Shown here piece by piece: positions 52,260-61,471 of a stretch of 64,000 nt of DNA; the first letter of the stretch is position 1; every line of letters begins with the position of its first letter. The notes under the pieces were generated by a model. The model was not told where the DNA came from and did no database searches. It saw only the letters and a program-made list of their open reading frames with translations. A program made the position numbers and the translations under genes. The stretch is from assembly GCF_014138285.1 (NCBI RefSeq), contig NZ_JACGXN010000004.1:248001-312000 (forward strand). The letters run 5' to 3'. Origin of the DNA: Phyllobacterium myrsinacearum (lineage in GTDB: Bacteria; Pseudomonadota; Alphaproteobacteria; Rhizobiales; Rhizobiaceae).

Positions 52260-52613
52260 ATGTCGCTCGTAAAAACAATCGATCCCAAGCCGTCTACAGC
52301 CCCGCGGGAGTCCAAACCAACGCAGGAACGCCTGATATCCGGCAATCCGTCTTTTAGGACCTGGGCGCAGGATGCCTCGCGTGACGAAACCGTACTAACG
52401 GGTGTTTGGGAAGCGACACCCGGAGAGACACATTCGATCAAAGGAACCACATTCGAATTCTGTCATATCCTCGACGGCGTGGTTGAACTGACGGAGAACG
52501 GTGAAGAGCCGGTCACATATCGTGCTGGCGACAGCTTCGTTATGAAGCCCGGCTTTGTTGGCGTCTGGCGTACCATCGAGACAGTGCGCAAGATCTACGT
52601 TACCGTGACCTGA
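52260..52613 (+). CDS. Small cupin-domain protein
   Basis: A 117-residue single-domain cupin (ATG 52260). The two cupin motifs are in GVWEATPGETHSIKGTTFEF and VTYRAGDSFVMKPGFVGVW. The metal-binding His set is reduced to one clear His. Similar cupin_3 proteins often sit beside aldehyde dehydrogenases and aminotransferases of ring-opening or amine pathways. The stop is 5 bp before the aldehyde dehydrogenase start, so the two are co-translated. Enzymatic role unknown. Confidence 0.78.
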   Translation: MSLVKTIDPKPSTAPRESKPTQERLISGNPSFRTWAQDASRDETVLTGVWEATPGETHSIKGTTFEFCHILDGVVELTENGEEPVTYRAGDSFVMKPGFVGVWRTIETVRKIYVTVT

Positions 52614-52618
52614 TTGTC

Positions 52619-54082
52619 ATGACGCTCAGTTTCAATCCTGACACTGTCGCACTGCCACAGGGTCACTTCATCGATGGTGCGTTCATTCCGGCGAAGGGAA
52701 GATTGCCCATGCATCGCCCCTCGGATGGGCTGGCTTATGCGGACTGTCCGGTAGCGGGTGAAGATATCGTCGATCAGGCCGTGGTCTCGGCAAAACGGGC
52801 GCTGAAGGACAGCGGCTGGTCTGGCCTGCGTCCGCGCGAACGGACCCGTGTCCTGCATCGATGGGCGGATCTCATAGAGGAAGAAGCTGAGGCGCTCGGG
52901 CGTTTGGAGGCCGTTGCCTCCACCCGTCCTATTGCTCACCTGATTGAGGGCGACATTGCGGTCACGGCGGAGCAGATCCGGTTCTTTGCCGAATTTGCAG
53001 ATAAGGAAGGCAGTGATGTCGTGCCAACGGGTGAGGGCAGCCTCGGCATGATCATGACAGAACCATATGGGGTCGTCGGCGCTATTACCCCCTGGAACTT
53101 TCCATTGTCCATGGCTGGCTGGAAACTTGGTCCTGCACTGGCCGCCGGCAATGCAGTCGTCCTGAAACCCTCGGAGATGACTCCTTTCTCTACGATCTTT
53201 CTCGCGGAACTCGCCATTCGCGCCGGTTTACCTGCGGGTTTAATCAACATTGTGCTTGGAGATGGTTCAACCACGGGAAAGGCTATCACCGGCCACCCGG
53301 ATATCGGCAAGATCAGCTTTACCGGATCAACTGGCGCTGGTGTTGCAATCATGGAGAATGTCGCCCGCAACGGCATCAAGCCGATGACTTTGGAACTGGG
53401 CGGAAAGAGCCCGCAGATCGTCTTTGCGGACGCGGACATTGCCTTGACAGCTGAAGCCGTCGCTCGAGGCATTCTGTCCAATGCCGGGCAAGCCTGCGTT
53501 GCCGGTTCGCGCCTGATCGTGGCCGAAGCCATCGCAGAGCAGGTCGTGCAAGCCATTGCCGCTCATATGAGGGATGTACACCCCGGTTCCACTTGGGACG
53601 AAGCCACACAGTATTCACCGATTATTTCCGAGCGCCAGATAGGGCGCATTGATAGTATCGTAAACGCCGCTGTGGATGCGGGTGCAGAATGCCTGCACGG
53701 AGGGAGAAGGCTTGACCGGGAGGGCTATTTCTATGCCCCGACATTGCTGGCAAACATCAGCCAGGCGTCGCCTGCGATTACCGAAGAGATATTCGGCCCC
53801 GTTCTTACAGTTCAGACCTTTGTCGAGGAGGAAGAAGCATTGACGCTTGGGGATCATCCGACCTACGGCCTTGCTGCCGGTGTCTTCACGCGGGATATTT
53901 CACGTGCGATCAGAGTAACCAGGCTATTGCAAGCCGGCACAATCTGGGTCAATCGCTATGGCCGCTCACGCGACCACATTCTGCCGACCGGCGGTTATAA
54001 AAGTTCAGGCATTGGCAAGGACCTGGGGCGTGATGCCTATCTTGCAAACCGAAAATCCAAAAGCGTCCTGATCGATCTCTAG
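52619..54082 (+). CDS. Aldehyde dehydrogenase family protein
   Basis: A 487-residue NAD(P)-dependent aldehyde dehydrogenase. Key sequences are ITPWNFPLSMAGWKLGPAL (cofactor pocket), FTGSTGAGVAIM, the catalytic Glu in LELGGKSPQIV and the catalytic Cys in GQACVAGSRL. The product resembles gamma-aminobutyraldehyde or betaine-type dehydrogenases, but the substrate cannot be fixed. It is encoded 5 bp after the cupin gene and 26 bp before a decarboxylating dehydrogenase gene. Confidence 0.9.
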   Translation: MTLSFNPDTVALPQGHFIDGAFIPAKGRLPMHRPSDGLAYADCPVAGEDIVDQAVVSAKRALKDSGWSGLRPRERTRVLHRWADLIEEEAEALGRLEAVASTRPIAHLIEGDIAVTAEQIRFFAEFADKEGSDVVPTGEGSLGMIMTEPYGVVGAITPWNFPLSMAGWKLGPALAAGNAVVLKPSEMTPFSTIFLAELAIRAGLPAGLINIVLGDGSTTGKAITGHPDIGKISFTGSTGAGVAIMENVARNGIKPMTLELGGKSPQIVFADADIALTAEAVARGILSNAGQACVAGSRLIVAEAIAEQVVQAIAAHMRDVHPGSTWDEATQYSPIISERQIGRIDSIVNAAVDAGAECLHGGRRLDREGYFYAPTLLANISQASPAITEEIFGPVLTVQTFVEEEEALTLGDHPTYGLAAGVFTRDISRAIRVTRLLQAGTIWVNRYGRSRDHILPTGGYKSSGIGKDLGRDAYLANRKSKSVLIDL

Positions 54083-54108
54083 AATCAAATTCAATATGAG
54101 GTGCGAAG

Positions 54109-55149
54109 ATGAAGACCTATTCCATTGCGCTCATTCCAGGCGACGGCATTGGCAAAGATGTCGTTGACGCTGCATGGCAAGTTCTTGAGCGGGCGGCCGA
54201 CCGGAACAATTTCACACTGTCCGCAACAACCTTCCCGTGGTCCTGCGCATATTACAAAGAGACGGGAGCCATGATGCCGGATGACGGCATCGAAAGCTTG
54301 CGCAAATTCGATGCAATCCTGTTGGGTGCAGTCGGTTGGCCTGCAGAGGTCGCGGACTCCGTGTCTCTTCATGGCCTTCTTCTCCCGATCCGTAAGGCGT
54401 TCGTGCAATATGCCAATATACGTCCCCACCGCCTTCTGAAGGGGGTGGAAGGACCGCTGAAGACCAGCAAGTTCGACATTCTTTGCATCCGGGAAAATAC
54501 GGAGGGAGAGTATTCCGGAGCCGGCGGTCGCGTGCATGTTGGCACACCGGACGAAGTAGCGGTCGAGACATCAATTTTCACCCGGACAGGTGTGGAGCGT
54601 ATTCTGCGGTTTGGTTTCGAACAGGCAAGATTGCGACGTGGTAAACTTGCTTCCGTGACGAAATCAAATGCGCAGAAGTACTCGATGGTCTTCTGGGACA
54701 AAGTGACGGAAGAACTGAAACCGGAATATCCTGATGTTGAAGTCACCAGCTATCACATTGACGCCATGGCCGCTCGCATGGTGATGGCTCCGGAAAGCCT
54801 TGACGTTGTCGTTGCATCAAACCTCTTTGGCGATATCCTCACGGATCTGGGCGCAGCTATTCAAGGAGGGCTTGGTTTTGCAGCATCTGCAAACATCAAT
54901 CCCGACCGGAGTGCGCCATCCATGTTTGAACCAGTCCATGGTTCCGCACCTGATATTGCTCATCTCGGCATAGCCAATCCAATTGCGGCGATGTGGTCAG
55001 CTGCCATGATGCTTGAGCATCTGGGCGAGGGGGCTGCGGCAACCGGCATCATGACGGCAATTGAGGCAGCAACCGCCAGTGGTACAGGCACAACACCCGG
55101 CAAAGACAGAACGGATGTGATCACCGCAACCGTATTAGCCGAACTTTGA
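54109..55149 (+). CDS. Tartrate/malate-type decarboxylating dehydrogenase
   Basis: A 346-residue member of the isocitrate/isopropylmalate dehydrogenase family. It starts ALIPGDGIGKDVV, has the RENTEGEYSGAGGR phosphate/substrate loop, the metal site in SNLFGDILTDLGAAI and the GSAPDIAHLGIANP signature. The pattern is closest to tartrate dehydrogenase/decarboxylase (D-malate oxidation). Reaction: oxidative decarboxylation of a 2-hydroxy dicarboxylate with NAD+ and a divalent metal. It follows an aldehyde dehydrogenase and precedes a semialdehyde dehydrogenase in the same direction. Confidence 0.88.
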   Translation: MKTYSIALIPGDGIGKDVVDAAWQVLERAADRNNFTLSATTFPWSCAYYKETGAMMPDDGIESLRKFDAILLGAVGWPAEVADSVSLHGLLLPIRKAFVQYANIRPHRLLKGVEGPLKTSKFDILCIRENTEGEYSGAGGRVHVGTPDEVAVETSIFTRTGVERILRFGFEQARLRRGKLASVTKSNAQKYSMVFWDKVTEELKPEYPDVEVTSYHIDAMAARMVMAPESLDVVVASNLFGDILTDLGAAIQGGLGFAASANINPDRSAPSMFEPVHGSAPDIAHLGIANPIAAMWSAAMMLEHLGEGAAATGIMTAIEAATASGTGTTPGKDRTDVITATVLAEL

Positions 55150-55163
55150 TGGCGCAGGACTGA

Positions 55164-56621
55164 ATGAACAATTTGAGAGATAAGAACCTTTTCCGCGAGC
55201 AATATCTTGTTGCTGGCGCATGGAAAAATGCAGCATCCGGGGCGTCCGTTTCGGTAACCGATCCTGCCACGCAAAAGTCTATTGGCACTGTTCCCGATGT
55301 CAGCGCTATCGAAACGCGTGAAGCGATCGAGGCGGCTTCGGCCGCTCTCGTTGTCTGGAAAGCCAAGACCCATGCAGAGCGGGCAGCCTTGCTCGAAGCA
55401 TGGCATCGGTTGATGCTGGATCATGAAGATGACCTCGCGCGCATTTTAACGCTGGAACAGGGCAAACCCTTACCGGAGGCAAAAGGTGAAATCCGTTATG
55501 GCGCCTCTTTCGTCAAATGGTTTGCCGAAGAGGCAAGGCGGATTGGCGGCATGACCATCCCGTCGCCGACATCAGACCGGAGAATCGTTGTTCTGAAAGA
55601 GCCGGTGGGTGTCTGCGCGATTATTACGCCATGGAATTTTCCGAATGCCATGATCACCAGAAAGGTCGCTCCGGCACTGGCAGCGGGTTGCACGGTTGTG
55701 GTGAAGCCATCCGACTTCACGCCGTTTTCAGCATTGGCCCTCGGCGTTTTGGCGGAACGTGCCGGAATACCGGCGGGTGTTATCAATATCGTCACAGGCA
55801 TGCCGTCGGACATCGGGGCGGAAGTGATGGCCAATGAAACCGTGCGCAAGATATCATTCACCGGATCAACCCGTGTAGGGTCGCTGCTGATGCGTGGTGC
55901 AGCCGACAGCATCAAACGCCTCAGCCTCGAACTTGGAGGAAACGCGCCCTTTATCGTCTTTGATGATGCCGATCTGGACCTGGCCGTGGAGGGAGCAATC
56001 GCATCCAAATTCCGCAACGGCGGCCAGACATGCGTTTGCTCCAACAGGATTCTCGTTCAATCGGGTGTCTACGATGTTTTCGCAGAAAAGTTGTCTGCCA
56101 GAGTGTCCGCGATGAAGGTGGGATCGGGTATGGATGAGGGAACGGAGATTGGCCCGATGATCAATGCCGCGGCGATCGACAAAATCAAACGACATATTGC
56201 CGATGCACAGTCCAAGGGTGCACGCATACTCTCAACAGTATCGGCGATGCCGGAAGGCGAACAATATGCTGCGCCAATTGTTCTGGGTGGTGCAACCACA
56301 GATATGCTGCTTGCCAGTGAAGAGACATTTGGACCAGTGGCGCCTCTTTTCAAATTCGAAACGGAGGCTGAAGCGATAGCCATTGCGAATGATACACCGT
56401 TCGGACTTGCCGCCTATTTCTACACCGAAAGTCTGAAGCGGTCGTGGCGCGTCGCCGAAGCGCTTGAGTTCGGCATGGTTGGATTGAATACTGGCTCGGT
56501 CTCTACAGAAGTCGCCCCATTCGGCGGAATAAAGCAATCCGGATTAGGCCGTGAGGGAGCGCAGTGCGGCATTGAAGAATATCTTGAACTCAAGAGCTTT
56601 CATATTGGTGGCCTAAGTTAA
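55164..56621 (+). CDS. Succinate-semialdehyde dehydrogenase (GabD-like)
   Basis: A 485-residue NAD(P)-dependent enzyme, second aldehyde dehydrogenase of the cluster. Diagnostic sequences are ITPWNFPNAMITRKVAPAL, FTGSTRVGSLLM, LELGGNAPFIVF with the Glu and GGQTCVCSNRIL with the catalytic Cys (a second Cys follows it, as in GabD). Length matches GabD (about 480-490). It would oxidise succinate semialdehyde or a related C4/C5 semialdehyde to feed the TCA cycle. The last gene of the rightward cluster; a hairpin follows. Confidence 0.9.
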   Translation: MNNLRDKNLFREQYLVAGAWKNAASGASVSVTDPATQKSIGTVPDVSAIETREAIEAASAALVVWKAKTHAERAALLEAWHRLMLDHEDDLARILTLEQGKPLPEAKGEIRYGASFVKWFAEEARRIGGMTIPSPTSDRRIVVLKEPVGVCAIITPWNFPNAMITRKVAPALAAGCTVVVKPSDFTPFSALALGVLAERAGIPAGVINIVTGMPSDIGAEVMANETVRKISFTGSTRVGSLLMRGAADSIKRLSLELGGNAPFIVFDDADLDLAVEGAIASKFRNGGQTCVCSNRILVQSGVYDVFAEKLSARVSAMKVGSGMDEGTEIGPMINAAAIDKIKRHIADAQSKGARILSTVSAMPEGEQYAAPIVLGGATTDMLLASEETFGPVAPLFKFETEAEAIAIANDTPFGLAAYFYTESLKRSWRVAEALEFGMVGLNTGSVSTEVAPFGGIKQSGLGREGAQCGIEEYLELKSFHIGGLS

Positions 56622-56650
56622 TCCACGAACTGCGGTATATCGAATTAAGG

Positions 56651-56696
56651 TGAGGGATTGATTTCCCTCATATGGCAGGGGGCGATTGATCGTCCC
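56651..56696. terminator. Paired hairpins between convergent genes
   Basis: Two stem-loops lie in the 82-bp convergent gap: TGAGGGA with TCCCTCA (56651-56670, loop TTGATT) and GGGGCGA with TCGTCCC (56679-56696, loop TTGA, one G-T pair). No long T run is seen. A shared terminator for both convergent operons is plausible. Confidence 0.45.
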
Positions 56697-56703
56697 GCTA
56701 CCC

Positions 56704-57993
56704 TTACTGAAATTTGTCGAGTGCCTTGTAATACATCCCAACAATCGGCAGGAACCAGGGCTTTCCAAAATGTCCCATAATGGCTGGCCATTCGAGCCCT
56801 GAAACGGGGTTGCGATCAGACTTTCCGAGAATGGCGTCCGCAATGATGATACCCATATGCGTGGACAGCTGCGCTCCGTGCCCGGAATACCCCATAGCGA
56901 ACCAGACATCGTCAGCGAATCCGGCGCGTGGGAAACGGTCCTTGGTCATATCCACCAAACCACCCCAGCAGTAGTCGATTGCAACATTTGCAAGCTGTGG
57001 AAATATCTGGGCCAGACTTGCCTCGAGAATATCGCCGCTCTTTGTATCGGATCTTTGGTCCGATGTGGCCGAGAAGCGCGCGCGCCCTCCGAAGATAAGG
57101 CGGTTATCCGGCGACAGTCGAAAGTAATTGCCTATATTCATGGAGGTAACACAGGTCCTGTTGCCGGGCATGACCGCCGCCACTTCATCTTCCGAGAGGG
57201 GGCGTGTCGCAATGAGGAAACTGCCGACGGGTATGATACGCCTCCGAAAATAGCTGAAGAGCCCTGTGGTATAAGCGCCTGTTGCCAAAAGGATATTGTC
57301 CGCAACAACCTCGCCGTTTGTTGTTGTGAGCACATGCTTGCCGTTTGCGGTGTGCCGCTCTGTCACGGATGCATTTTCGAAAATGATCGCCCCGTGACGA
57401 ACGGCAGCATTGGCCAGTCCCACGACAAACCGTCCCATATGCATCATTGCGCTTTTCTTCGAAAGCATCGCGCCATGGAAAGCAGATGAACCAATTTCGG
57501 CTTTGAGATCGTCACGTTCCAGCAATTCCGTCTCGGCATCGATTTCCCGGTTCACGGCTTCAAAATTGCGGGCGATTGCCGCAAAATGCGTGGGCTTTGA
57601 CGCGAGTTTCAACTTCCCGGCACGGCGAAAATCGCATTCAATTTTCTCCTCGCCGATGATGCGCTCGATCGTATCGATGGAATCGTCAAAGGCGCGGTAA
57701 AGTGCCTTTGCACGTTCAATGCCCAATTCATTCTTGGCTGCCAGAAAGCTGTGAGAGAGACCATTGTTGAGATGCCCGCCATTGCGGCCCGATGCGCCCC
57801 AGCCGACATGGTTTGCTTCGAGGATGACGACCTTTGCCCCAGCTTTCGCCAGATGACGCGCCGCTGAAAGGCCAGTGAAGCCAGCGCCAATGATTGCTAC
57901 ATCGTAATGGCCCTCCACGGGACCGTTAGACGCTCCGGTAAAAATTGGTGCGGTGTCATGCCAGTAGGGTTTGAACTGCATCGTCTTTTCCAT
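56704..57993 (-). CDS. FAD-dependent amine oxidoreductase (PuuB/OrdL-like)
   Basis: A 429-residue DAO-family flavoenzyme. The FAD-binding motif DVAIIGAGFTGLSAARHLA comes early, with GASGRNGGHLNNG just after and a C-terminal GYSGHGAQLSTHMG. It resembles gamma-glutamylputrescine oxidase and related amine oxidases, giving an aldehyde, ammonia and H2O2. The start ATG (57993) overlaps the upstream HAD gene stop by 1 bp (TGATG). It fits amine oxidation that delivers a semialdehyde to the nearby dehydrogenases. Confidence 0.86.
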   Translation of the reverse strand: MEKTMQFKPYWHDTAPIFTGASNGPVEGHYDVAIIGAGFTGLSAARHLAKAGAKVVILEANHVGWGASGRNGGHLNNGLSHSFLAAKNELGIERAKALYRAFDDSIDTIERIIGEEKIECDFRRAGKLKLASKPTHFAAIARNFEAVNREIDAETELLERDDLKAEIGSSAFHGAMLSKKSAMMHMGRFVVGLANAAVRHGAIIFENASVTERHTANGKHVLTTTNGEVVADNILLATGAYTTGLFSYFRRRIIPVGSFLIATRPLSEDEVAAVMPGNRTCVTSMNIGNYFRLSPDNRLIFGGRARFSATSDQRSDTKSGDILEASLAQIFPQLANVAIDYCWGGLVDMTKDRFPRAGFADDVWFAMGYSGHGAQLSTHMGIIIADAILGKSDRNPVSGLEWPAIMGHFGKPWFLPIVGMYYKALDKFQ

Positions 57994-58661
57994 CACAAAC
58001 CGACAACGCCTGGCAGTCCGGAAATATCCTTGATTTCCGTATATTCATAAAAGGGATTTGCTGGCTCATGGCCGCGATTGACCCAAACCTTGTTCTTAAT
58101 GCCAAGATCATAGGCTGACATCAGATCATATCGAAATGATGAGGAACAGTGCAGTACATCCTCGGGATTACAGCCCAGCGTATCAAACATGTATTCAAAT
58201 GCCTTGAAGCGAGGCTTGTAAGCGCCGGCCTGCTGTGCCGTGTAAACCGCGTGAAATGGTGCGCCGAGCTTTTCAACATTCGACATGATCTGCTCGTTCA
58301 TGGCGTTTGAAAGGATTACCAGCGGTATTTCCTTTGCTACTTTCGCTAATCCGGCTGGCACATCCGCATGAGGACCCCAAGTGGGAACGGAATCATAAAT
58401 TGCGCGAGCGTCTTTAGCACGGAAGGTAACGTTGTTCTTTTTGCATGTGCGTTCTACGGCGTTATGCAGGACTTCATTGTACGGCTTCCAATCTCCCAGA
58501 ATTTCATCAAGACGATAAGCCGCAAAATTCTTGATGAACTGCGCCATCTCTGCGGCATCAAGTTGTGCGCCATAAATCTTCTGCGCAGCTTCAGCCATCT
58601 GGAAGTTGGTAAGTGTGCCATAGCAGTCAAACGTGATGTATTTCGGCCGGAACTGGATCAT
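57993..58661 (-). CDS. HAD hydrolase, haloacid dehalogenase type II-like
   Basis: A 222-residue HAD protein from ATG 58661 (GAGGAAG upstream). Motif I reads FDCYGTLTNFQM, with one Asp nucleophile and Tyr in place of the second Asp, as in L-2-haloacid dehalogenases; motif II is VILSNAM, and LHCSSSFRYDL lies at the motif IV position. True dehalogenation of natural compounds is doubtful; such proteins often act on other small acids. It is co-transcribed with the flavin enzyme. A second HAD gene is at 61472. Confidence 0.82.
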   Translation of the reverse strand: MIQFRPKYITFDCYGTLTNFQMAEAAQKIYGAQLDAAEMAQFIKNFAAYRLDEILGDWKPYNEVLHNAVERTCKKNNVTFRAKDARAIYDSVPTWGPHADVPAGLAKVAKEIPLVILSNAMNEQIMSNVEKLGAPFHAVYTAQQAGAYKPRFKAFEYMFDTLGCNPEDVLHCSSSFRYDLMSAYDLGIKNKVWVNRGHEPANPFYEYTEIKDISGLPGVVGL

Positions 58662-58996
58662 TCTTTGTGCTTCCTCAAGAACTCGGCGCGCCAGCGCCCC
58701 CTCAATAGAAATATCATAGGCGGCCTGCAGCTGGCCGGGGCACCGCAATTGCCCTCACGGAAAGCAGATTGTTCTGTATCGCTGTTGAGCTTTGGCAGAG
58801 AGTTGCGCAGGTTTTGGATCGCGGGCCTTCTCACAGCCGGCAATCCAGACTTCACTTGAAGCCGCTGCGGCATAAGATGCGGTGGCTGCAGCAACGTACA
58901 GCGAAAGATATCGTGGCATCCTCATTGTCGGGAGTAAGTTCTTTACGGTTGGGTCTATCAAGAAAGAAGACCGAATGAACAACCAGAGACTTCAGT
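58662..58996. other. Divergent intergenic region, no feature seen
   Basis: About 335 bases between the leftward HAD/oxidase pair and the rightward GNAT gene. I see no tRNA, repeat, strong hairpin or further convincing ORF. It should contain the two divergent promoters, but no clear operator dyad stands out. Confidence 0.4.
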
Positions 58997-59833
58997 ATGC
59001 ATGCCACCCAGATCGAACTGGTCGAATTCACGAAAGATCATCTTGACGGAGCACTTGCACTTTCAAGGCAAGCGAAATGGCCCCATCGCCGTGAAGATTG
59101 GACGATGGTTCTGGATCTCAGTACGGGCGTTGTGGCTCTCGACCGAGGTCGCGTGGTTGGCACCACGCTGGTTACGCAGTTTGGCCAGCGGGCCGCATCG
59201 ATCAACATGGTCATCGTGGATGAGGCAATGCGCGGCCGCGGGATTGGCCGGCGGCTGATGGACTTCGCTTTGCAACAAAGCGATGGGCTCGAATGCCGGC
59301 TGGTGGCAACGCAGGACGGACTGCCTCTGTATGAGAAGCTTGGCTTTCGTGTGACTGGAAAGGTCAAGCAATATCAGGGTATTGCGACTGGAACCTCACC
59401 AAATCCGGATGTGAGCTGGGCCACCGGCGATGATGCCATGGAATTTGTGAGAATGGATCAAGTCGCATCGGGTCTGGATCGTACCAGGCTTATGACCTTT
59501 CTGGGGCGAAACGCCCGCATCGCAGTTCTTCGTCGAGAGGGTCGAATGATCGGCTTCGCAGCTCTGCGAACTTTCGGGCGAGGCGAGGTGATTGGGCCAG
59601 TTGTTGCGATGAATGTGGAGGACGCGTGCCAATTGCTGGCGTTCCTTTTTGCCGAGCGCGCCGGGACCTTTCTGCGCGTCGACATACCTGAAGCAGCAGG
59701 GCTCGCGCCTTGGTTGAACGAGCACGGGCTGGCCCAGGTCGGCGGCGGGATCGCCATGCGTCGTGGCGCTGCAATCCTGGACCACATGTCCGCATTTCAT
59801 ACTTTCGCGCTGGCCAGTCAGGCCCTCGGTTGA
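58997..59833 (+). CDS. Tandem GNAT-domain acetyltransferase-like protein B
   Basis: A 278-residue protein with a first GNAT domain containing INMVIVDEAMRGRGIGRRLM (a full R-x-x-G-x-G/A loop) and a second degenerate GNAT half ending in the GRGEVIGPVVAM region. It is a paralogue of the protein at 48880-49776. The aminotransferase gene follows 14 bp downstream, so the two are co-transcribed and the acceptor is probably an amine in the same pathway. Confidence 0.85.
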   Translation: MHATQIELVEFTKDHLDGALALSRQAKWPHRREDWTMVLDLSTGVVALDRGRVVGTTLVTQFGQRAASINMVIVDEAMRGRGIGRRLMDFALQQSDGLECRLVATQDGLPLYEKLGFRVTGKVKQYQGIATGTSPNPDVSWATGDDAMEFVRMDQVASGLDRTRLMTFLGRNARIAVLRREGRMIGFAALRTFGRGEVIGPVVAMNVEDACQLLAFLFAERAGTFLRVDIPEAAGLAPWLNEHGLAQVGGGIAMRRGAAILDHMSAFHTFALASQALG

Positions 59834-59847
59834 ACACGGAGACAAAA

Positions 59848-61221
59848 ATGCTGAGCAATTCTTTGATCGAACTTGACCGCGCCCACCTGATACATCCTGT
59901 CATGTCGTATCGCGGTCACGAAAAAGCAGGCGTTCGTGTCCTGAAATCGGGTTCCGGAGCGAGAGTGATCGACTACAGCGGTCATCAGCTGATCGACGGG
60001 TTTGCCGGGCTCTGGTGCGTCAATGCTGGCTACGGACAAGAGAGTATCGTCGAAGCTGCAGCAAACCAGTTACGTGAATTACCCTACGCTACAGGTTATT
60101 TCGGCCTCGGTTCCGAGCCTGCCATCCGTCTTGCTTCTGAATTGGCTGATCGGGCACCGGGTGATCTCAATCATGTCTATTTCACCCTTGGTGGTTCTGA
60201 TGCCATAGACAGTACAGTTCGGTTCATCCGCTATTATTACCACGCGAAAGGGACACCCAAAAAAGACCAGTTCATATCTCTGGAGCAAGGTTATCACGGT
60301 TCATCGACCGTAGGTGCCGGGCTGACGGCTCTGCCGGCATTCCATGCGGGATTTGGCGCTCCCTTTGATTGGCAGCATAAAATTCCGTCGCATTATTCTT
60401 ACCGGAATCCGGTTGGTCCTGATCCGCAGGCAATCATCGCAGAATCAACTGCCGCACTGCGGGCAAAGGTAACAGAACTCGGTGCGGACCGGGTTGCTGC
60501 TTTCTATGTGGAACCCATCCAGGGATCAGGTGGTGTGCTGGTTCCTCCTGCAGGCTGGATGAAGGCCATGCGCGATCTTTGCACCGAGCTCGACATCCTT
60601 TTTGTCGCCGATGAGGTTATTACGGCTTTTGGGCGCACTGGCCCGCTGTTTGCCTGTTCGGATGAAGGCATCGTTCCCGATTTCATCACGACCGCCAAGG
60701 GACTGACCTCCGGTTACGTACCAATGGGAGCGGTTTTCATGTCCGATAATGTCTACAACACAATAGCCGATGGGGCAGGCGCATCTGCCGTTGGCCACGG
60801 CTATACTTACTCCGCTCACCCGGTCAGTGCTGCGGTGGGGCTTGAAGTTCTTCGACTTTATGAAGGTGGTCTGCTTGAGAATGGCCGTAAGGCGGGCGCG
60901 CATCTCATGGCGGGACTTCGCGGCCTGTCCGATCATCCGCTTGTGGGCGAGGTTCGCGGTCGGGGCATGCTGGCAGCGATTGAGTTGGTCACAGACAAGG
61001 AACGCAAGACCCCGCTGCCCGTCGCAGCCGATCCCTCGCGGCGCATTTTCGACCGTGCATGGGACAATGGCCTGGTCGTCCGGGCATTCGGGAATGGTGT
61101 GCTGGGATATGCGCCGCCACTGTGCTGCACAGAGGATGATATCGAGGCTATCATCGACCGTACGCGCATGACACTTGATCAGACGCTTGAGGACCCGGAT
61201 GTACGGGCAGCTATGAAATGA
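59848..61221 (+). CDS. Class III aminotransferase (omega-amino acid type)
   Basis: A 457-residue PLP enzyme of the class III group (ATG 59848, preferred to the longer frame). The PLP Lys lies in FITTAKGLTSGYVPMGAVF, with the phosphate-binding EQGYHGSSTVGAGLTA and the ADEVITAFGRTG pocket. Such enzymes transfer an omega-amino group (beta-alanine, GABA, putrescine or diamines) to pyruvate or 2-oxoglutarate and give a semialdehyde, which would suit the nearby GabD-like enzyme. The exact amine is unknown. Confidence 0.91.
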   Translation: MLSNSLIELDRAHLIHPVMSYRGHEKAGVRVLKSGSGARVIDYSGHQLIDGFAGLWCVNAGYGQESIVEAAANQLRELPYATGYFGLGSEPAIRLASELADRAPGDLNHVYFTLGGSDAIDSTVRFIRYYYHAKGTPKKDQFISLEQGYHGSSTVGAGLTALPAFHAGFGAPFDWQHKIPSHYSYRNPVGPDPQAIIAESTAALRAKVTELGADRVAAFYVEPIQGSGGVLVPPAGWMKAMRDLCTELDILFVADEVITAFGRTGPLFACSDEGIVPDFITTAKGLTSGYVPMGAVFMSDNVYNTIADGAGASAVGHGYTYSAHPVSAAVGLEVLRLYEGGLLENGRKAGAHLMAGLRGLSDHPLVGEVRGRGMLAAIELVTDKERKTPLPVAADPSRRIFDRAWDNGLVVRAFGNGVLGYAPPLCCTEDDIEAIIDRTRMTLDQTLEDPDVRAAMK

Positions 61222-61471
61222 TCGGCCGGCGAGGCGCGCAGGTAGCCGCCTGAATGGCCCGATATACCGAGTTGGCGCGATATTCGCAATTTTGTGCCGT
61301 CAGTCTGCGCCCATTCAGAGAATCTGGCGAATGAATGTTGTCAGAGTATGCGTGTAAATGGCGCGAAGCCACGGGAACATCCTGATCGGCAAGATCGGAC
61401 ACAGCATTTTATTCTACGGATATGGTTTCAGCACTTGAATACGGACGCCTGTGCAAACGAGGAGCAATGAA

